DNA of 64,000 bases from positions 37,833 through 101,832 of the forward strand of contig JAUEPE010000022.1 of assembly GCA_030403585.1 (NCBI GenBank), read 5' to 3'. The notes under the pieces are model-generated. The model was not told where the DNA came from. It saw only the letters and a program-made list of their open reading frames with translations, and made no database searches. The translations under genes and the position numbers were made by a program. Shown here piece by piece: positions 24,333-33,095 of this stretch. Each line of letters starts with the position of its first letter. The stretch's first letter is position 1. The DNA comes from Frankia sp. RB7. GTDB lineage: Bacteria > Pseudomonadota > Alphaproteobacteria > Rhizobiales > Xanthobacteraceae.

Positions 24333-25397
24333 TCACACGTCCTTGGTGAACTTGCTGATCACGTCCATGAACGGCTTCGGCTTGAACTCGCCGTCGAGCG
24401 GCAGCGGACGGTTCGGCTGCTTGTCCTTGCGGGCGAAGGTGCCGTTGATCCAGCTGTAACGATCGGAAATGCCCCAGGTCAGGATCGAGCGCACCGGTCC
24501 GCTGGTCGCAATCGCCGTTAGCAAATCGTCGACACGTTTGGCGACGATGGCATCGCGCTCCGCCGGACTTCCCGTCAGCTTCTGATCGTCGACGTCGAGC
24601 TCGGTGACGTAGACTTCGAGGCCCCACGCGCGGAGCTCGGTCACGAACTCGGCGAGCCCGTGGGTGTCGATCTCGAGCTCGGCATGCAGATGCGATTGCA
24701 GTCCAACCGCGTGCAGCGGTACGCCCTGGTCGAGCAGACTCATGATGAGGTTGCGGTAGGCGGCGCGCTTGGCGATGAACGAGTCCTTCGCCGACTCGAT
24801 ATCGTATTCGTTGATCGCGAGCTTGACGTAGGGATCGGCTGCGGCCGCGGTGCGGAAGGCGAGCGGAATCCAGCGGTCGCCGAGATGCTGCGTCCAGAAC
24901 GTGTCGCGCCGGTCGCCGACGCCTTTGGGATTGTCGGGGATGGGTTCGTTGACGACGTCCCACGACGTCAGCTTGTCCTTGTAATAGGACACGACGGTGT
25001 TGATGTGATCGACATAGGCGCGCTCGACGCCTTTCGAATCCTGGATCTGCTTGGTCCAGTCCGGAATGTCGTGATACCAGGCGAGCGCGTGGCCGCGCAT
25101 GGTCAGGTCGTTCTTTTGCGCGAAATCATAGATGGCGTCGGCGCGCTCGAAGGCGAAAGTGTGCGCGTCGGGCCGCAGCATCGGCCATTTCAGTTCGAGC
25201 ACCGGCACCACCTGGGTGCAATAGGTGCTGATGGCCTCGCCGAGCCGCGGATCGGCTTGCAAATCCCAGAGCGTGGCGGCGGCGCCATAGCCCGGACGGC
25301 GCTGCGCAAGTTTCGACGCCGGAAGCGCTGACGCCGATGCGCCCGCTGCGAGCGTTGCGGCGCTGCCGAGGAGAAATTCGCGTCTGTCGAGCTTCAT
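24333..25397 (-). CDS. GH10 endo-1,4-beta-xylanase-family glycosidase, Tat-exported
   Basis: A 354-residue glycoside hydrolase of family 10. The N-terminus has a twin-arginine signal (DRREFLLGSAATLAAG). The catalytic acid/base Glu is in WDVVNEP and the nucleophile Glu in YVTELDVDD; other family motifs include LKWPMLRP, RGHALAWYHD and AVGLQSHLH. It should cleave beta-1,4-xylan or a related beta-glycan outside the cytoplasm after a folded export. The start ATG 25397 begins right before the Tat motif; the upstream M at 25433 is not needed. Its place in a polysaccharide patch suggests that it trims or releases the cell's own polymer, although plant hemicellulose is the alternative substrate. Confidence 0.92.
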   Translation of the reverse strand: MKLDRREFLLGSAATLAAGASASALPASKLAQRRPGYGAAATLWDLQADPRLGEAISTYCTQVVPVLELKWPMLRPDAHTFAFERADAIYDFAQKNDLTMRGHALAWYHDIPDWTKQIQDSKGVERAYVDHINTVVSYYKDKLTSWDVVNEPIPDNPKGVGDRRDTFWTQHLGDRWIPLAFRTAAAADPYVKLAINEYDIESAKDSFIAKRAAYRNLIMSLLDQGVPLHAVGLQSHLHAELEIDTHGLAEFVTELRAWGLEVYVTELDVDDQKLTGSPAERDAIVAKRVDDLLTAIATSGPVRSILTWGISDRYSWINGTFARKDKQPNRPLPLDGEFKPKPFMDVISKFTKDV

Positions 25398-25500
25398 CAC
25401 GTGGCGGCCGTCCTTTCGGAACCAACGCGCCAATGTACCAAGCGGCGCCTTGCGACGCCGCGGTTTCCTGTTGTTGGGTTAACTTTCGCGAACGGTCTTG

Positions 25501-26487
25501 TCAGCGCGCCTGGCGCTGCATCACCGCTTCAGCGATCCCGTAATAGTGAAGCGCGCCCTTTTCGAGCGTCAGATTGTCCATCACATAATCGCGAGGTGCG
25601 AAGTCGTCCGCGCTGGCCTGCGACCAGAAGTCGCTCCAGCCGGAGACGAAGCCGTTCGCGTCGATGAACGTGCGTCCGCAACGTGCGTCGAAATAGGGCA
25701 CCGAGGACACCCCGCCTTCGTATCTCACCTTGTCAGGAAAATACTCCGGATCCTGCCACGGCCCGCCGCGGTTCCACGCGAACACGGGCACGCCGCTCGA
25801 CAGCGCCTGTTGGCAGGCGATGCCCTGGCTCTCGTGCTCGCAGAGGAAGACCATGCTGCGGCTGTGCGCCAGCGCCGCCTTGTAGTCGTCTTCCTTGTAA
25901 TGGCCGTAGCGGATCACTTCGACCGATCTGCCGCTCGCTTCAAGATGCCGGCGGATCGGTTCGATCAGCTCGCTCGCATAGCGCTCGTGCTCCCAGCGCA
26001 CCTTGTCATAAAGCAGCACATCGACGCTCTTCTGCTCGGCCGGTGCCGGGGTCCACAAATCGGTGTCGATGCCGACCGGCCAGACCTCGACATGCGGCCA
26101 GTACGGCCGGCACATGTCCGCATACCAGTTGCAGGGTACCAGAATGGTCTTAGTGTGCAGGTCCTTCAGATGCTCCGGAACATCCACGGGATGGTTGTAC
26201 ATGGCGACCCCAAGCAAAAGCGGGTTTGGCCAGGCGAACCAGTCGAGCACGAAGGGACGCCCGATGATGCAGGCGAGCTCGTCGGGGTGTTTGCGGATAT
26301 AGCCGTAATCGTTGACGCGATAGCGGATCCCGACCCTGTCAAGCCCGGCACAGAGATTGAGGAACACGCGCCGCTGGCCGCTGGTCCAGGATTTTCCGAG
26401 CAGCATCCGCCGCAGCAGCGGCCGGACGTGGCGGTCGCCGGGAAACCAGCGGTCGTCCCGTTCCTCGAAGAACAGGTTGAGAATCAT
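25501..26487 (-). CDS. Glycosyltransferase, GT-B fold
   Basis: A protein of about 328 residues with a GT-B architecture. The N-terminal half begins MILNLFFEERDDRWFPGDRH and includes RVNDYGYIRKHPDEL and LVPCNWYADMCRPYW; the C-terminal donor domain has VDVLLYDKVRWEHERY and the motif FLCEHESQGIACQQALSSGVP, equivalent to the E-x7-E nucleotide-sugar motif of GT4-like enzymes. No signal peptide is present. The start ATG 26487 gives a typical N-terminus; ATG 26607 in the same frame is possible. It probably adds a sugar to a lipid-linked or polymer intermediate exported by the flippase encoded divergently next door. Confidence 0.8.
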   Translation of the reverse strand: MILNLFFEERDDRWFPGDRHVRPLLRRMLLGKSWTSGQRRVFLNLCAGLDRVGIRYRVNDYGYIRKHPDELACIIGRPFVLDWFAWPNPLLLGVAMYNHPVDVPEHLKDLHTKTILVPCNWYADMCRPYWPHVEVWPVGIDTDLWTPAPAEQKSVDVLLYDKVRWEHERYASELIEPIRRHLEASGRSVEVIRYGHYKEDDYKAALAHSRSMVFLCEHESQGIACQQALSSGVPVFAWNRGGPWQDPEYFPDKVRYEGGVSSVPYFDARCGRTFIDANGFVSGWSDFWSQASADDFAPRDYVMDNLTLEKGALHYYGIAEAVMQRQAR

Positions 26488-26862
26488 CCGCTCGTCCCTG
26501 TCCGCGGGGGCGGCCGGGACCAGTGACGCATCCGTCCCGCCATGGGGCAGGGAGGCCGGGTTTGCCCGTAGTCGTTCGGCAACGTCCATGTCGGTCAGTC
26601 CACGCATTAACAAAAAGCCCGGCGACGCCTCGAAATCATGGTTTCTTTTCGGTGATCGCGGCGGTCGGTTCAAGGACAGGGCAAATTTAACGCTAACGCG
26701 CGAAACCGGGGGGCCCGCCTCATTCGCGGTCCGATTTGCAGACTTATGTGACACTGTTGGGAGATGCTGCGGCGCAGTCCGATCGCCAAACCTCCGATCG
26801 TCACGCCAAGATCCAACTGATTAACGGCCGCTCGATTTCAAGGCCGCCGGTCCCGTGCACGC
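26488..26862. other. Divergent intergenic stretch between glycosyltransferase and flippase genes
   Basis: About 375 bp separate the preferred start of the minus-strand glycosyltransferase from the plus-strand flippase start. If the glycosyltransferase starts at 26607 the stretch is shorter. It should hold both promoters, but I see no clear operator, repeat or small gene in it. Confidence 0.5.
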
Positions 26863-28299
26863 ATGCTGAATCGCCATTTCTCCATCTATCTCGTCGCCTA
26901 CATCCTGCCTGCGGCGGTGGGCTTCTTCGCGGTCACCGCCTACACGCGGCTGCTGACGCCGGCGGAGTATGGCGTCTATGTCGTAGGCATCAGCATTGCC
27001 GGCATTCTGGGGGCGATCTTCTTCGCCTGGATCAAGTTGTCGGTGTCGCGCTACCAGGCGATGTCGTCGGAGGTCGATTTTCGCGGCACGGCGATGGTCG
27101 CCTTCGCGCTGACCGTCGTTGCCATGTGCGCCGCGACCCCGCTGGTGTTCCTGGTCCGCAGCGACGTCAGTGTCGAGCTGGTGCTCGCCAGCATGTTCGT
27201 CGCGATCATGTCGAATGCGGTCGATGTCGGCCAGGAGTTCGAGCGCGCCAAGCTGCGCCCCTATCGCTTCGCGGCGATCTCGATCGTGCGCAGCGTGTCG
27301 AGCGTCGGCTTCGGCCTGCTTGGGATCTGGCTCGGCTGGGGCGGCATGGGCCTGCTCGCGGCGTTCGGCCTGGGCTCGCTGACCGGCATCATTCTCAATC
27401 TCGTCGGCGATCGCACCAAGATCGCGCACTTTTCACGCAGCCAGTTCACGCAGCTGGCGCGCTACGGCCTGCCGCTGACGCTGGCCGGTCTCTCGGTCGC
27501 GCTCTACTCGACCAGCGACCGGCTCATCGTCGCCTGGCTGCTCGGCAAGGATGCCGCCGGCATTTTCGGAGTCGCCGCCGACCTTCCGCGTCAGTTCATG
27601 GTCATGATCGCCTCCAGCGTCGCCGCGGCCACCGTGCCGCTGGTGTTCCGCTCGCTGTCGGAAAAGAACAACGAGACGACGCGGGAGCGGCTGACCGAAA
27701 GCCTCGAATTGCTGCTCGTCGTCGTCGCGCCCGTCGCGGTCTGGCTTGCGCTAGCGGCGGACCAGGTCGCCGGTACGCTCGTCGGCGTTGACTTTCGCGC
27801 CGGCGTGTCCGCGCTACTGCCGATCCTGGTACTCGCCCGCTTCTTTGGCATCGCCAATCAGTTCTACGTTCAGATCAGTTTTCAGCTCGCCGAGCGGCCC
27901 TTCATGCTTGCCGCGCAATCCTTCCTCACACTGATCGTGAGCGTGGCGCTGATGTTCGCGCTGGTCGCGGGCTACGGCATCTATGGTGCGGCGCTGGCGA
28001 CGCTCGCGACCGAGGCGATCGGCTTCGTCGTCGCTGTCGCGCTGATGCACCGCGCCTTTCCCGTGCCGTTCGACGTCAACCGGCTCGCCGGCGTCGCCGC
28101 GTCGGCGGCGGCGATGGCGGGCGCCATCCTCGTTGCGCGGTCGCAGGTCAACGGCACCGGTATCGTGGCCCTGATCGTCGTCAGCCTCGCCGGCGGCCTC
28201 GCTTACGTCGCCGCGGCCTGGCTGCTGAACGTCGCAAATGTGCGGACGCTGTCGCTGCGCTTCTTGCGGACGTTCAACCGCAAGGCGCTGGGCGTTTAG
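26863..28299 (+). CDS. Polysaccharide flippase (Wzx/MOP family)
   Basis: A 478-residue integral membrane protein with about 12-14 hydrophobic segments, beginning with FSIYLVAYILPAAVGFFAVTAY and the MOP-family signature TRLLTPAEYGVYVVGISIAG. Proteins of this type flip lipid-linked oligosaccharides across the inner membrane. The regular helices and the Arg/Lys-rich cytoplasmic loops (DRTKIAHFSRSQ) fit the family. It is divergent from a glycosyltransferase and near a DUF6492 protein and a GH10 glycosidase, so it probably exports the repeat unit of a surface polysaccharide. Confidence 0.87.
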   Translation: MLNRHFSIYLVAYILPAAVGFFAVTAYTRLLTPAEYGVYVVGISIAGILGAIFFAWIKLSVSRYQAMSSEVDFRGTAMVAFALTVVAMCAATPLVFLVRSDVSVELVLASMFVAIMSNAVDVGQEFERAKLRPYRFAAISIVRSVSSVGFGLLGIWLGWGGMGLLAAFGLGSLTGIILNLVGDRTKIAHFSRSQFTQLARYGLPLTLAGLSVALYSTSDRLIVAWLLGKDAAGIFGVAADLPRQFMVMIASSVAAATVPLVFRSLSEKNNETTRERLTESLELLLVVVAPVAVWLALAADQVAGTLVGVDFRAGVSALLPILVLARFFGIANQFYVQISFQLAERPFMLAAQSFLTLIVSVALMFALVAGYGIYGAALATLATEAIGFVVAVALMHRAFPVPFDVNRLAGVAASAAAMAGAILVARSQVNGTGIVALIVVSLAGGLAYVAAAWLLNVANVRTLSLRFLRTFNRKALGV

Positions 28300-28367
28300 A
28301 CGCCATTCTGCCGGCTTAGGCGCGGCGCGAGTTCGCGCATTGCCGGCGTTGAGAGTTTGGCCGAGAG

Positions 28368-28595
28368 CTATTGCAGCGGGGATCTCATCCTGGTCGCGGC
28401 ATCGTAGATCAGGACCTGCAACATGGGAAATCTGTCCAGTAGCTCGGTGCCGGCCTCCTGAGCCGCATTTTCGTTGTCGTAGTGCGTCTTGAACTGACCG
28501 TCGACCACCAGCGAGAAGCCGTCGGTCGGCGCCACGTCAGCCCTTTGAACGATTCTCGGCTCAATTTCGTCTGCTGGCATGACTGGTTTTTTCAT
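28368..28595 (-). CDS. Conserved hypothetical protein, 75 aa
   Basis: A small soluble protein running from ATG 28595 to 28368, with a GAAGG ribosome-binding site 6 bp before the start. It has a central strand-helix segment FSLVVDGQFKTHYDNENAAQEAGTEL and ends in a strand (MLQVLIYDAATR). The layout resembles small domains that bind a ligand or another protein, but I cannot name the family. It lies between the flippase and the Crp/Fnr regulator with no tight coupling to either. Confidence 0.6.
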   Translation of the reverse strand: MKKPVMPADEIEPRIVQRADVAPTDGFSLVVDGQFKTHYDNENAAQEAGTELLDRFPMLQVLIYDAATRMRSPLQ

Positions 28596-28761
28596 TGAGT
28601 GCCTTCACATCGTTACAGAATGGATGTCACCGTTTCCGAGGCCGCTATCTCCGCATCGCGCCGTGAATTCCTCACGCGGCCGACTGCGTCATTGGCAACC
28701 GGACGGCGCGCTCGATGTTCCGCATTTCGCTCGAGCCGTTCGGTCCCTGCGCCCGAATGCC

Positions 28762-29442
28762 TCAGTCATCGTCCCTCACGATCTCGGGCTTGTCGTACAA
28801 GACCGCGTTCAGGAGGGAATTGTGAACCTCGATCTTGCCGTTGTAGCTAATGAAGCCGAGCTTGCGAAACTTGTTCATGAAGAAGCTGACCCGGGAGCGG
28901 GTTGTCCCGATCATCTCGGCGAGCGTCTCCTGGCTGATCTGCACTGCGATCGGCTGAGGGACGCCATCCTTTCCAAAATTTGCCAGGAGCAGCAGGAGAC
29001 GCGCAAGACGCTTCTCGCTGGAATTGAAGAGCTGGTCGATCAGGTCTTCTTCGATCCGGCTGTTTCGACTGAGAAGGTAGCTCATGAACAATTCGGAAAA
29101 CTTCGGCTCGCTCGTGAGTGCCGCAAGCATCGCGGATTTCGCGATGGAGGTGATCACACATTGCTCCATCGCCACCGTTGTCGAAATTCGCAAGGGATGT
29201 CCGTTCAGGCAACCTTCGCCGAAAAACTGTCCGGGCTCCATGATTCCGACCACCGCTTCCTTGCCCTGTTCGGAGACGACGAGAACCTTGATCTTCCCCT
29301 TCTGGATATAGAAGACGGCATCTGCCGCGTCGCCCTGCGAAAACACGATCTGGCTCTTGTCGAATTTCAAGATGGCCTTGCCCTCGCCGACCTTAGCGAG
29401 GAAGACTTTTGGATCAAACGTGCTTTTCGACGGTTTTGGCAT
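28762..29442 (-). CDS. Crp/Fnr-family transcriptional regulator
   Basis: A 226-residue protein with an N-terminal cyclic-nucleotide-binding barrel (IVFSQGDAADAVFYIQKGKIKVLVVS; PGQFFGEGCLNG for the phosphate-binding cassette) and a C-terminal winged helix-turn-helix (SQETLAEMIGTTRSRVSFFMNKFRKLGFI). The conserved FGEGCL has Cys where canonical Crp has Ala/Leu, so cAMP binding is plausible but not certain. No N-terminal Cys cluster for an Fe-S centre is present, so it is not a true Fnr. It could respond to cAMP made by the three cyclases in this window. An AGGAGG element lies unusually far (about 13 bp) from the ATG. Confidence 0.9.
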   Translation of the reverse strand: MPKPSKSTFDPKVFLAKVGEGKAILKFDKSQIVFSQGDAADAVFYIQKGKIKVLVVSEQGKEAVVGIMEPGQFFGEGCLNGHPLRISTTVAMEQCVITSIAKSAMLAALTSEPKFSELFMSYLLSRNSRIEEDLIDQLFNSSEKRLARLLLLLANFGKDGVPQPIAVQISQETLAEMIGTTRSRVSFFMNKFRKLGFISYNGKIEVHNSLLNAVLYDKPEIVRDDD

Positions 29443-29892
29443 GAAGTCGTGAAAGCCTCCTGCAGGATCACCTCAGTTTAGCAGGGCCGGGACCTGGTCG
29501 GTTAGCCAAATCTCGTTTTCGGCCGGCTCGCAATGCGGCACATCTTTGCTCAATGCCGTGCGATCGTCTGATGCCGGTCCTGCATGAGTGCGGCATCAAA
29601 CGCGCGATCCGGTTCGTCGTTTTCGATTGTGGCGCAGTCACCGAGTCTATCAGTCAGGTCGCGCCGCCATAGAGCAGAATTGCTCAGCTGTGTCGGATGA
29701 ACGGTGACTGAGCGCACTATCCACCGCGTCTCGCGTCACGACCATTTGTGAGCCTCTGCCCGGAACGAACGTAGCCGGGGTCGCTTGTTGATAGCGACCG
29801 GATGCGATGCCCACTCATCATATCCGATGAATGGCGGCCCTGGTTCGCACCCCCGTGCTGGGGCCGCTTTCGTAAGCGTTCCGGTTCTGCGG
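29443..29892. other. Gene-free stretch of 450 bp
   Basis: No reading frame here has a plausible start, ribosome-binding site and codon use. It forms the upstream region of the Crp/Fnr gene. The only structure I see is the inverted repeat GAGCA-GAAT-TGCTC (29671-29684), related to the 16-mers further downstream. Confidence 0.6.
29671..29685. promoter_or_regulatory. Inverted repeat GAGCAGAATTGCTCA, possible third member of an operator family
   Basis: Arms GAGCA (29671-29675) and TGCTC (29680-29684) pair around a GAAT spacer. It resembles the palindromic core GAGCAATATTGCTC implied by the two 16-mers at 30201 and 30331, and it lies about 230 bp upstream of the Crp/Fnr start. The match is weaker than for the other two. 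Confidence 0.3.
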
Positions 29893-30090
29893 CTACTTGG
29901 CCGATTCCACCGGATCTTCAGCTGGTCGTCCGCAGACCTGACCGCAATTGGGGCATTCGAAGATTCGCAAGTCCGGGCCGACGCAACTTGATCCGATGCG
30001 GACCAGCATCATGCGGCGTTGGCACGCCGGGCAGAGTGGCCGGGGTATCGGAATCAGCGACGGCTCAGGACGAGCATAGACCTCGGACAT
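29893..30090 (-). CDS. Small zinc-ribbon protein, 65 aa
   Basis: Starts at ATG 30090 (MSEVYARPEPSLIPIPRPL) behind an AGGAG ribosome-binding site; a longer reading from 30207 lacks one. The body holds two CxxC knuckles (CPACQRR and FECPNCGQV) about 30 residues apart, with RMMLVRIGSS between them, forming a probable treble-clef or ribbon zinc site. Similar proteins of this size are common in Bradyrhizobium and have no known function. It is divergent from the desaturase gene across a 382-bp region with two palindromic 16-mers. Confidence 0.75.
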   Translation of the reverse strand: MSEVYARPEPSLIPIPRPLCPACQRRMMLVRIGSSCVGPDLRIFECPNCGQVCGRPAEDPVESAK

Positions 30091-30200
30091 CTGAAGCTCC
30101 TGCCCATACGGCGGGGTATGCTTTACCCGAAGCCGCCGCCGCTGGCAGCCGATTCGCCGGCTGCGACAAGGTGACCATGCCGCGCTCCCGTGTCGGCCAC

Positions 30201-30216
30201 TGGTCAATATTGCTCA
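30201..30216. promoter_or_regulatory. Near-palindromic 16-mer TGGTCAATATTGCTCA (candidate operator, copy 1)
   Basis: The sequence is close to the perfect palindrome TGAGCAATATTGCTCA, differing only at positions 3-4. It recurs at 30331 in the same orientation. It lies 111 bp upstream of the zinc-ribbon gene start. Shared spacing and symmetry suggest a binding site for a dimeric regulator, perhaps the nearby Crp/Fnr protein (inference). Confidence 0.45.
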
Positions 30217-30330
30217 TATCCAGGACAATTGCCCGCAGATCAGAACCTATCCGGCCCGCATCCTGACGACAGGCAGTCTGCAATCGCGGTCCGTTCCGGG
30301 AAATTCGGAGGTGGATGTTGGATATTGGAT

Positions 30331-30346
30331 TGTGCAATATTGCTCA
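30331..30346. promoter_or_regulatory. Near-palindromic 16-mer TGTGCAATATTGCTCA (candidate operator, copy 2)
   Basis: The second copy of the element, identical to copy 1 over the last 12 bases (CAATATTGCTCA) and exactly 130 bp downstream. It lies 127 bp upstream of the desaturase ATG. Only position 3 departs from the symmetric form TGAGCAATATTGCTCA. Confidence 0.45.
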
Positions 30347-30472
30347 GCAAGACATCCGCGCTCGAATCGATAGTTGAGAGTGTGGAAGCGCGACCTCAGA
30401 GCCACTGCCGAAGGCGTTCGTGCGCGAGAAGCGTGCTTTCCCGGGCGGGCATTTTCAGAAAGCAGACTAGAT

Positions 30473-31519
30473 ATGGCTCAAAGGATGCCGGAAATCCGCG
30501 CATTGGCACAGCTGCTCGCCCGATATCGCGAGCCCGACAGTACGCGCGGCGTCATCGAACTGGCAGTCACGGCAGTGCCGTTGCTGGCCATCTGGGCTCT
30601 GGCCTGGAATGCTTTCGACAATGGCTATTGGCTTGGCTTGCTGCTGGAGGTGCCCGCAGCCGGCTTGCTCGTCCGCCTCTTCATGATCCAGCACGATTGC
30701 GGACACGGCTCGTTCTTCCGCAGCCGGGTCGTGAACGACTGGGTCGGCCGAGTCATCGGTGTGTTGACACTTACGCCTTATGATTATTGGCGGCATAATC
30801 ATGCGCACCATCATGCGAGCTCCGGTAATCTCGATCACAGAGGTCTTGGCGACATCGATACGTTGACGGTACGCGAGTTTCTGGCACAATCGCGATGGCG
30901 TCGGATGCTCTATCGTCTCTACCGGCATCCCTTGGTGATGTTTGGCGTCGGTCCCTCGTATTTGTTCATCTTGAAGCATCGGTTGCCGGTCGGGATGATG
31001 CGTGGCGGCTGGAAACCCTGGTTGAGCACGATGGGCACGAACGGCGCCATCGCGGTTCTCGTCGCCGCGATGATCTGGCTGGTAGGCTACGGGCCGTTCC
31101 TGCTCGTGCATCTGCCGATCATCGTTCTGGCGGCGTCGATCGGTGTCTGGCTGTTCTACGTTCAGCACCAGTTCGAGGACACGTACTGGTCCCATGACGA
31201 AGACTGGAGTTTTCACGAGGCTGCCTTTCATGGCAGTTCCCACTACCATTTGCCGGCTGTCTTGCGATGGTTCACGGCCAATATCGGCATCCACCACATC
31301 CATCATCTCAGCAGCAGAATTCCCTGTTATCGACTGCCGGATGTGTTGCGGGATCATCCGCAGCTCGCTGGCGTCGGACGAATGACCCTGCTCCAGAGTC
31401 TGCGGTCTGTGCCGCTGGTTTTGTGGGACGAGGAGCGCATGCAGCTTGTCTCCTTTGCAGAGGTACGAGCTCGGTCCACGCCCGATCTGTCCGCGACCGC
31501 GGACTGTTATAATCTGTAA
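30473..31519 (+). CDS. Membrane fatty-acid desaturase
   Basis: A 348-residue integral membrane di-iron desaturase. Three His boxes are visible: HDCGH at residue 74, HNHAHHH at 108 and HHIHH at 274, with hydrophobic segments between them (for example LAVTAVPLLAIWALAW and a helix pair near 190-230). The context ASSGNLDHRGLGDIDT after box 2 is typical of omega-6/delta-12-type acyl-lipid desaturases, so it probably inserts a double bond into membrane acyl chains. Start ATG 30473 (MAQRMPEIRAL); the longer reading from 30374 is rejected. The upstream region carries two palindromic 16-mers, suggesting that membrane-lipid adjustment is under specific control. Confidence 0.92.
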   Translation: MAQRMPEIRALAQLLARYREPDSTRGVIELAVTAVPLLAIWALAWNAFDNGYWLGLLLEVPAAGLLVRLFMIQHDCGHGSFFRSRVVNDWVGRVIGVLTLTPYDYWRHNHAHHHASSGNLDHRGLGDIDTLTVREFLAQSRWRRMLYRLYRHPLVMFGVGPSYLFILKHRLPVGMMRGGWKPWLSTMGTNGAIAVLVAAMIWLVGYGPFLLVHLPIIVLAASIGVWLFYVQHQFEDTYWSHDEDWSFHEAAFHGSSHYHLPAVLRWFTANIGIHHIHHLSSRIPCYRLPDVLRDHPQLAGVGRMTLLQSLRSVPLVLWDEERMQLVSFAEVRARSTPDLSATADCYNL

Positions 31520-31682
31520 CTGGCGCCCAACTGCATCGCCGCACGAGGACTATTTCTCGTCACGGAAATTTCTGCAAACGAGATAGGTCACGGGCCTTTA
31601 CATTTTGCGGTAACGGTGGCCGGAGCCATGTCTTGCCGAGCTTGTCAATCAGAGGCCGTTCTGCTCAGTAGGGGTTTGAAAT

Positions 31683-31700
31683 TGCGCGGTAATATGCGCA
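31683..31700. promoter_or_regulatory. Inverted repeat TGCGC-N8-GCGCA upstream of the ABC importer
   Basis: Arms at 31683-31687 and 31696-31700, about 43 bp before the ATG of the first binding-protein gene. The position suits an operator or overlapping promoter. The spacing is longer than a canonical Fnr/FixK box, so no regulator is assigned. Confidence 0.3.
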
Positions 31701-31743
31701 TGCATCTATCGACTAAAGTCGAAATTCAGCGAGGAAACCAACA

Positions 31744-32976
31744 ATGCGCAAGCTCACTTTGGCCATTGCCGTGATCGCCCCGATGCTCGGTCATGCAGCG
31801 TCGGCCGAGGACACTCTCAAGATCGGCTACATCGATCCGCTCTCCGGCGGCGGCGCCAGCGTCGGCGAGGGTGGTTTGAAGACATTCCAGTATCTGGCCG
31901 ACGAGCTCAACGCCAAGGGCGGCATTCTCGGCCACAAGATCGAGATCATCCCGCTCGACAACAAGACCAACCCGCAAGAGAGCCTGGTGCAGGCCCAGAA
32001 GGCGATCGACGCCGGGGTTCACTACATCACCCAGGGCAATGGCTCGTCGGTCGGCGCGGCGCTGTCGGACTTCGTCACCAAGAACAACTCGCGCAATCCC
32101 GGCAAGGAAGTCCTGTACTTCAACTACGCGGCCGTCGATCCGAGCCTGACCAACGAGAAGTGCAGCTATTGGCATTTCCGCTGGGATGCGAGCTCCGACA
32201 TCAAGATGGAAGCGCTCACCAACTACATGAAGGACACCGCCTCCATCAAGAAGGTGTACCTGATCAACCAGGACTATTCGTTCGGCCAGTCGGTGCGCAC
32301 CGATGCGCGCAAGATGCTGGGTGCGAAGCGGCCCGACATCCAGATCGTCGGCGACGAGCTGCATCCGCTGCTGAAGGTCACGGACTTCTCGCCCTATATC
32401 GCCAAAATCAAGGCGTCCGGCGCCGACAGCGTCGTCACCGGCAATTGGGGCCAGGATTTTGCGCTGCTGCTCAAGGCCGCGGCCGATGCCGGTCTGAAGG
32501 TCAACTGGTACACTTATTATGCCGGCGGCGCCGGTGGTCCCACTGCCGTCAAGCAGACTGGTCTCGATGGGCAGGTCTTCCAGATCACCGAAGGTTTTGC
32601 GAATTCCGGCAACAAGGCTGCAATGGACTACGAGAAGGCCTTCCGCGCCAAGGTCAATCTGTCGCTGTGGTATCCGCGCGCGGTCAACGAGATGCGCATG
32701 TTCAAGGCGGCAGCCGAGAAGGCCAATTCGATCGACCCGGTGAAGGTGGCGGCGGCGCTCGAGGACCTGAAGTTCGAGGTTCTCGATGGCGGCCAGGGCA
32801 TCATGCGCAAGGACGACCATCAGTTCCTGCAGCCGATCTACATCTCTTCCTTCGGCAAGCTGACCGAGAGCGAGCCGTTCGATGAGGAGAGCACCGGTTG
32901 GGGCTGGCATCTGGTCTCCAAGATCGACACGCCGCAGGCCATGGTCTCCACGACCTGCAAGATGGCGCGGCCGTAA
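31744..32976 (+). CDS. Branched-chain-type ABC transporter substrate-binding protein (first)
   Basis: A 410-residue periplasmic binding protein of the LivK/HAAT family. The signal peptide is MRKLTLAIAVIAPMLGHAASA. The N-lobe opens with LKIGYIDPLSGGGASVGEGG and continues with NAKGGILGHKIEIIPLDN, both family hallmarks. It delivers its ligand to the permease encoded directly downstream. An AGGAAA ribosome-binding site lies 8 bp upstream of ATG. Such proteins bind amino acids, amides or aromatic/aliphatic carboxylates; the CoA-transferase at the end of this locus suggests an organic acid (inference). Confidence 0.92.
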   Translation: MRKLTLAIAVIAPMLGHAASAEDTLKIGYIDPLSGGGASVGEGGLKTFQYLADELNAKGGILGHKIEIIPLDNKTNPQESLVQAQKAIDAGVHYITQGNGSSVGAALSDFVTKNNSRNPGKEVLYFNYAAVDPSLTNEKCSYWHFRWDASSDIKMEALTNYMKDTASIKKVYLINQDYSFGQSVRTDARKMLGAKRPDIQIVGDELHPLLKVTDFSPYIAKIKASGADSVVTGNWGQDFALLLKAAADAGLKVNWYTYYAGGAGGPTAVKQTGLDGQVFQITEGFANSGNKAAMDYEKAFRAKVNLSLWYPRAVNEMRMFKAAAEKANSIDPVKVAAALEDLKFEVLDGGQGIMRKDDHQFLQPIYISSFGKLTESEPFDEESTGWGWHLVSKIDTPQAMVSTTCKMARP

Positions 32977-33095
32977 TCGCGAAGCCTGTCGTTGTCCCGC
33001 GGCCATCATGGGCCGCGGGGTGACGGCAGCCGGACGATTTTTGATTGGGCGATGTTCACCGGGGCCATACGGCCCCGGATATCCATGAGTGCGCT

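Larger units (their letters stand above)
30091..30472. other. 382-bp divergent promoter region without a gene
   Basis: Separates the zinc-ribbon gene (minus) from the desaturase gene (plus). It contains two copies of the 16-mer TGNNCAATATTGCTCA exactly 130 bp apart, one about 111 bp from the minus-strand start and one about 127 bp from the plus-strand start. No credible small gene is seen. Confidence 0.6.
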
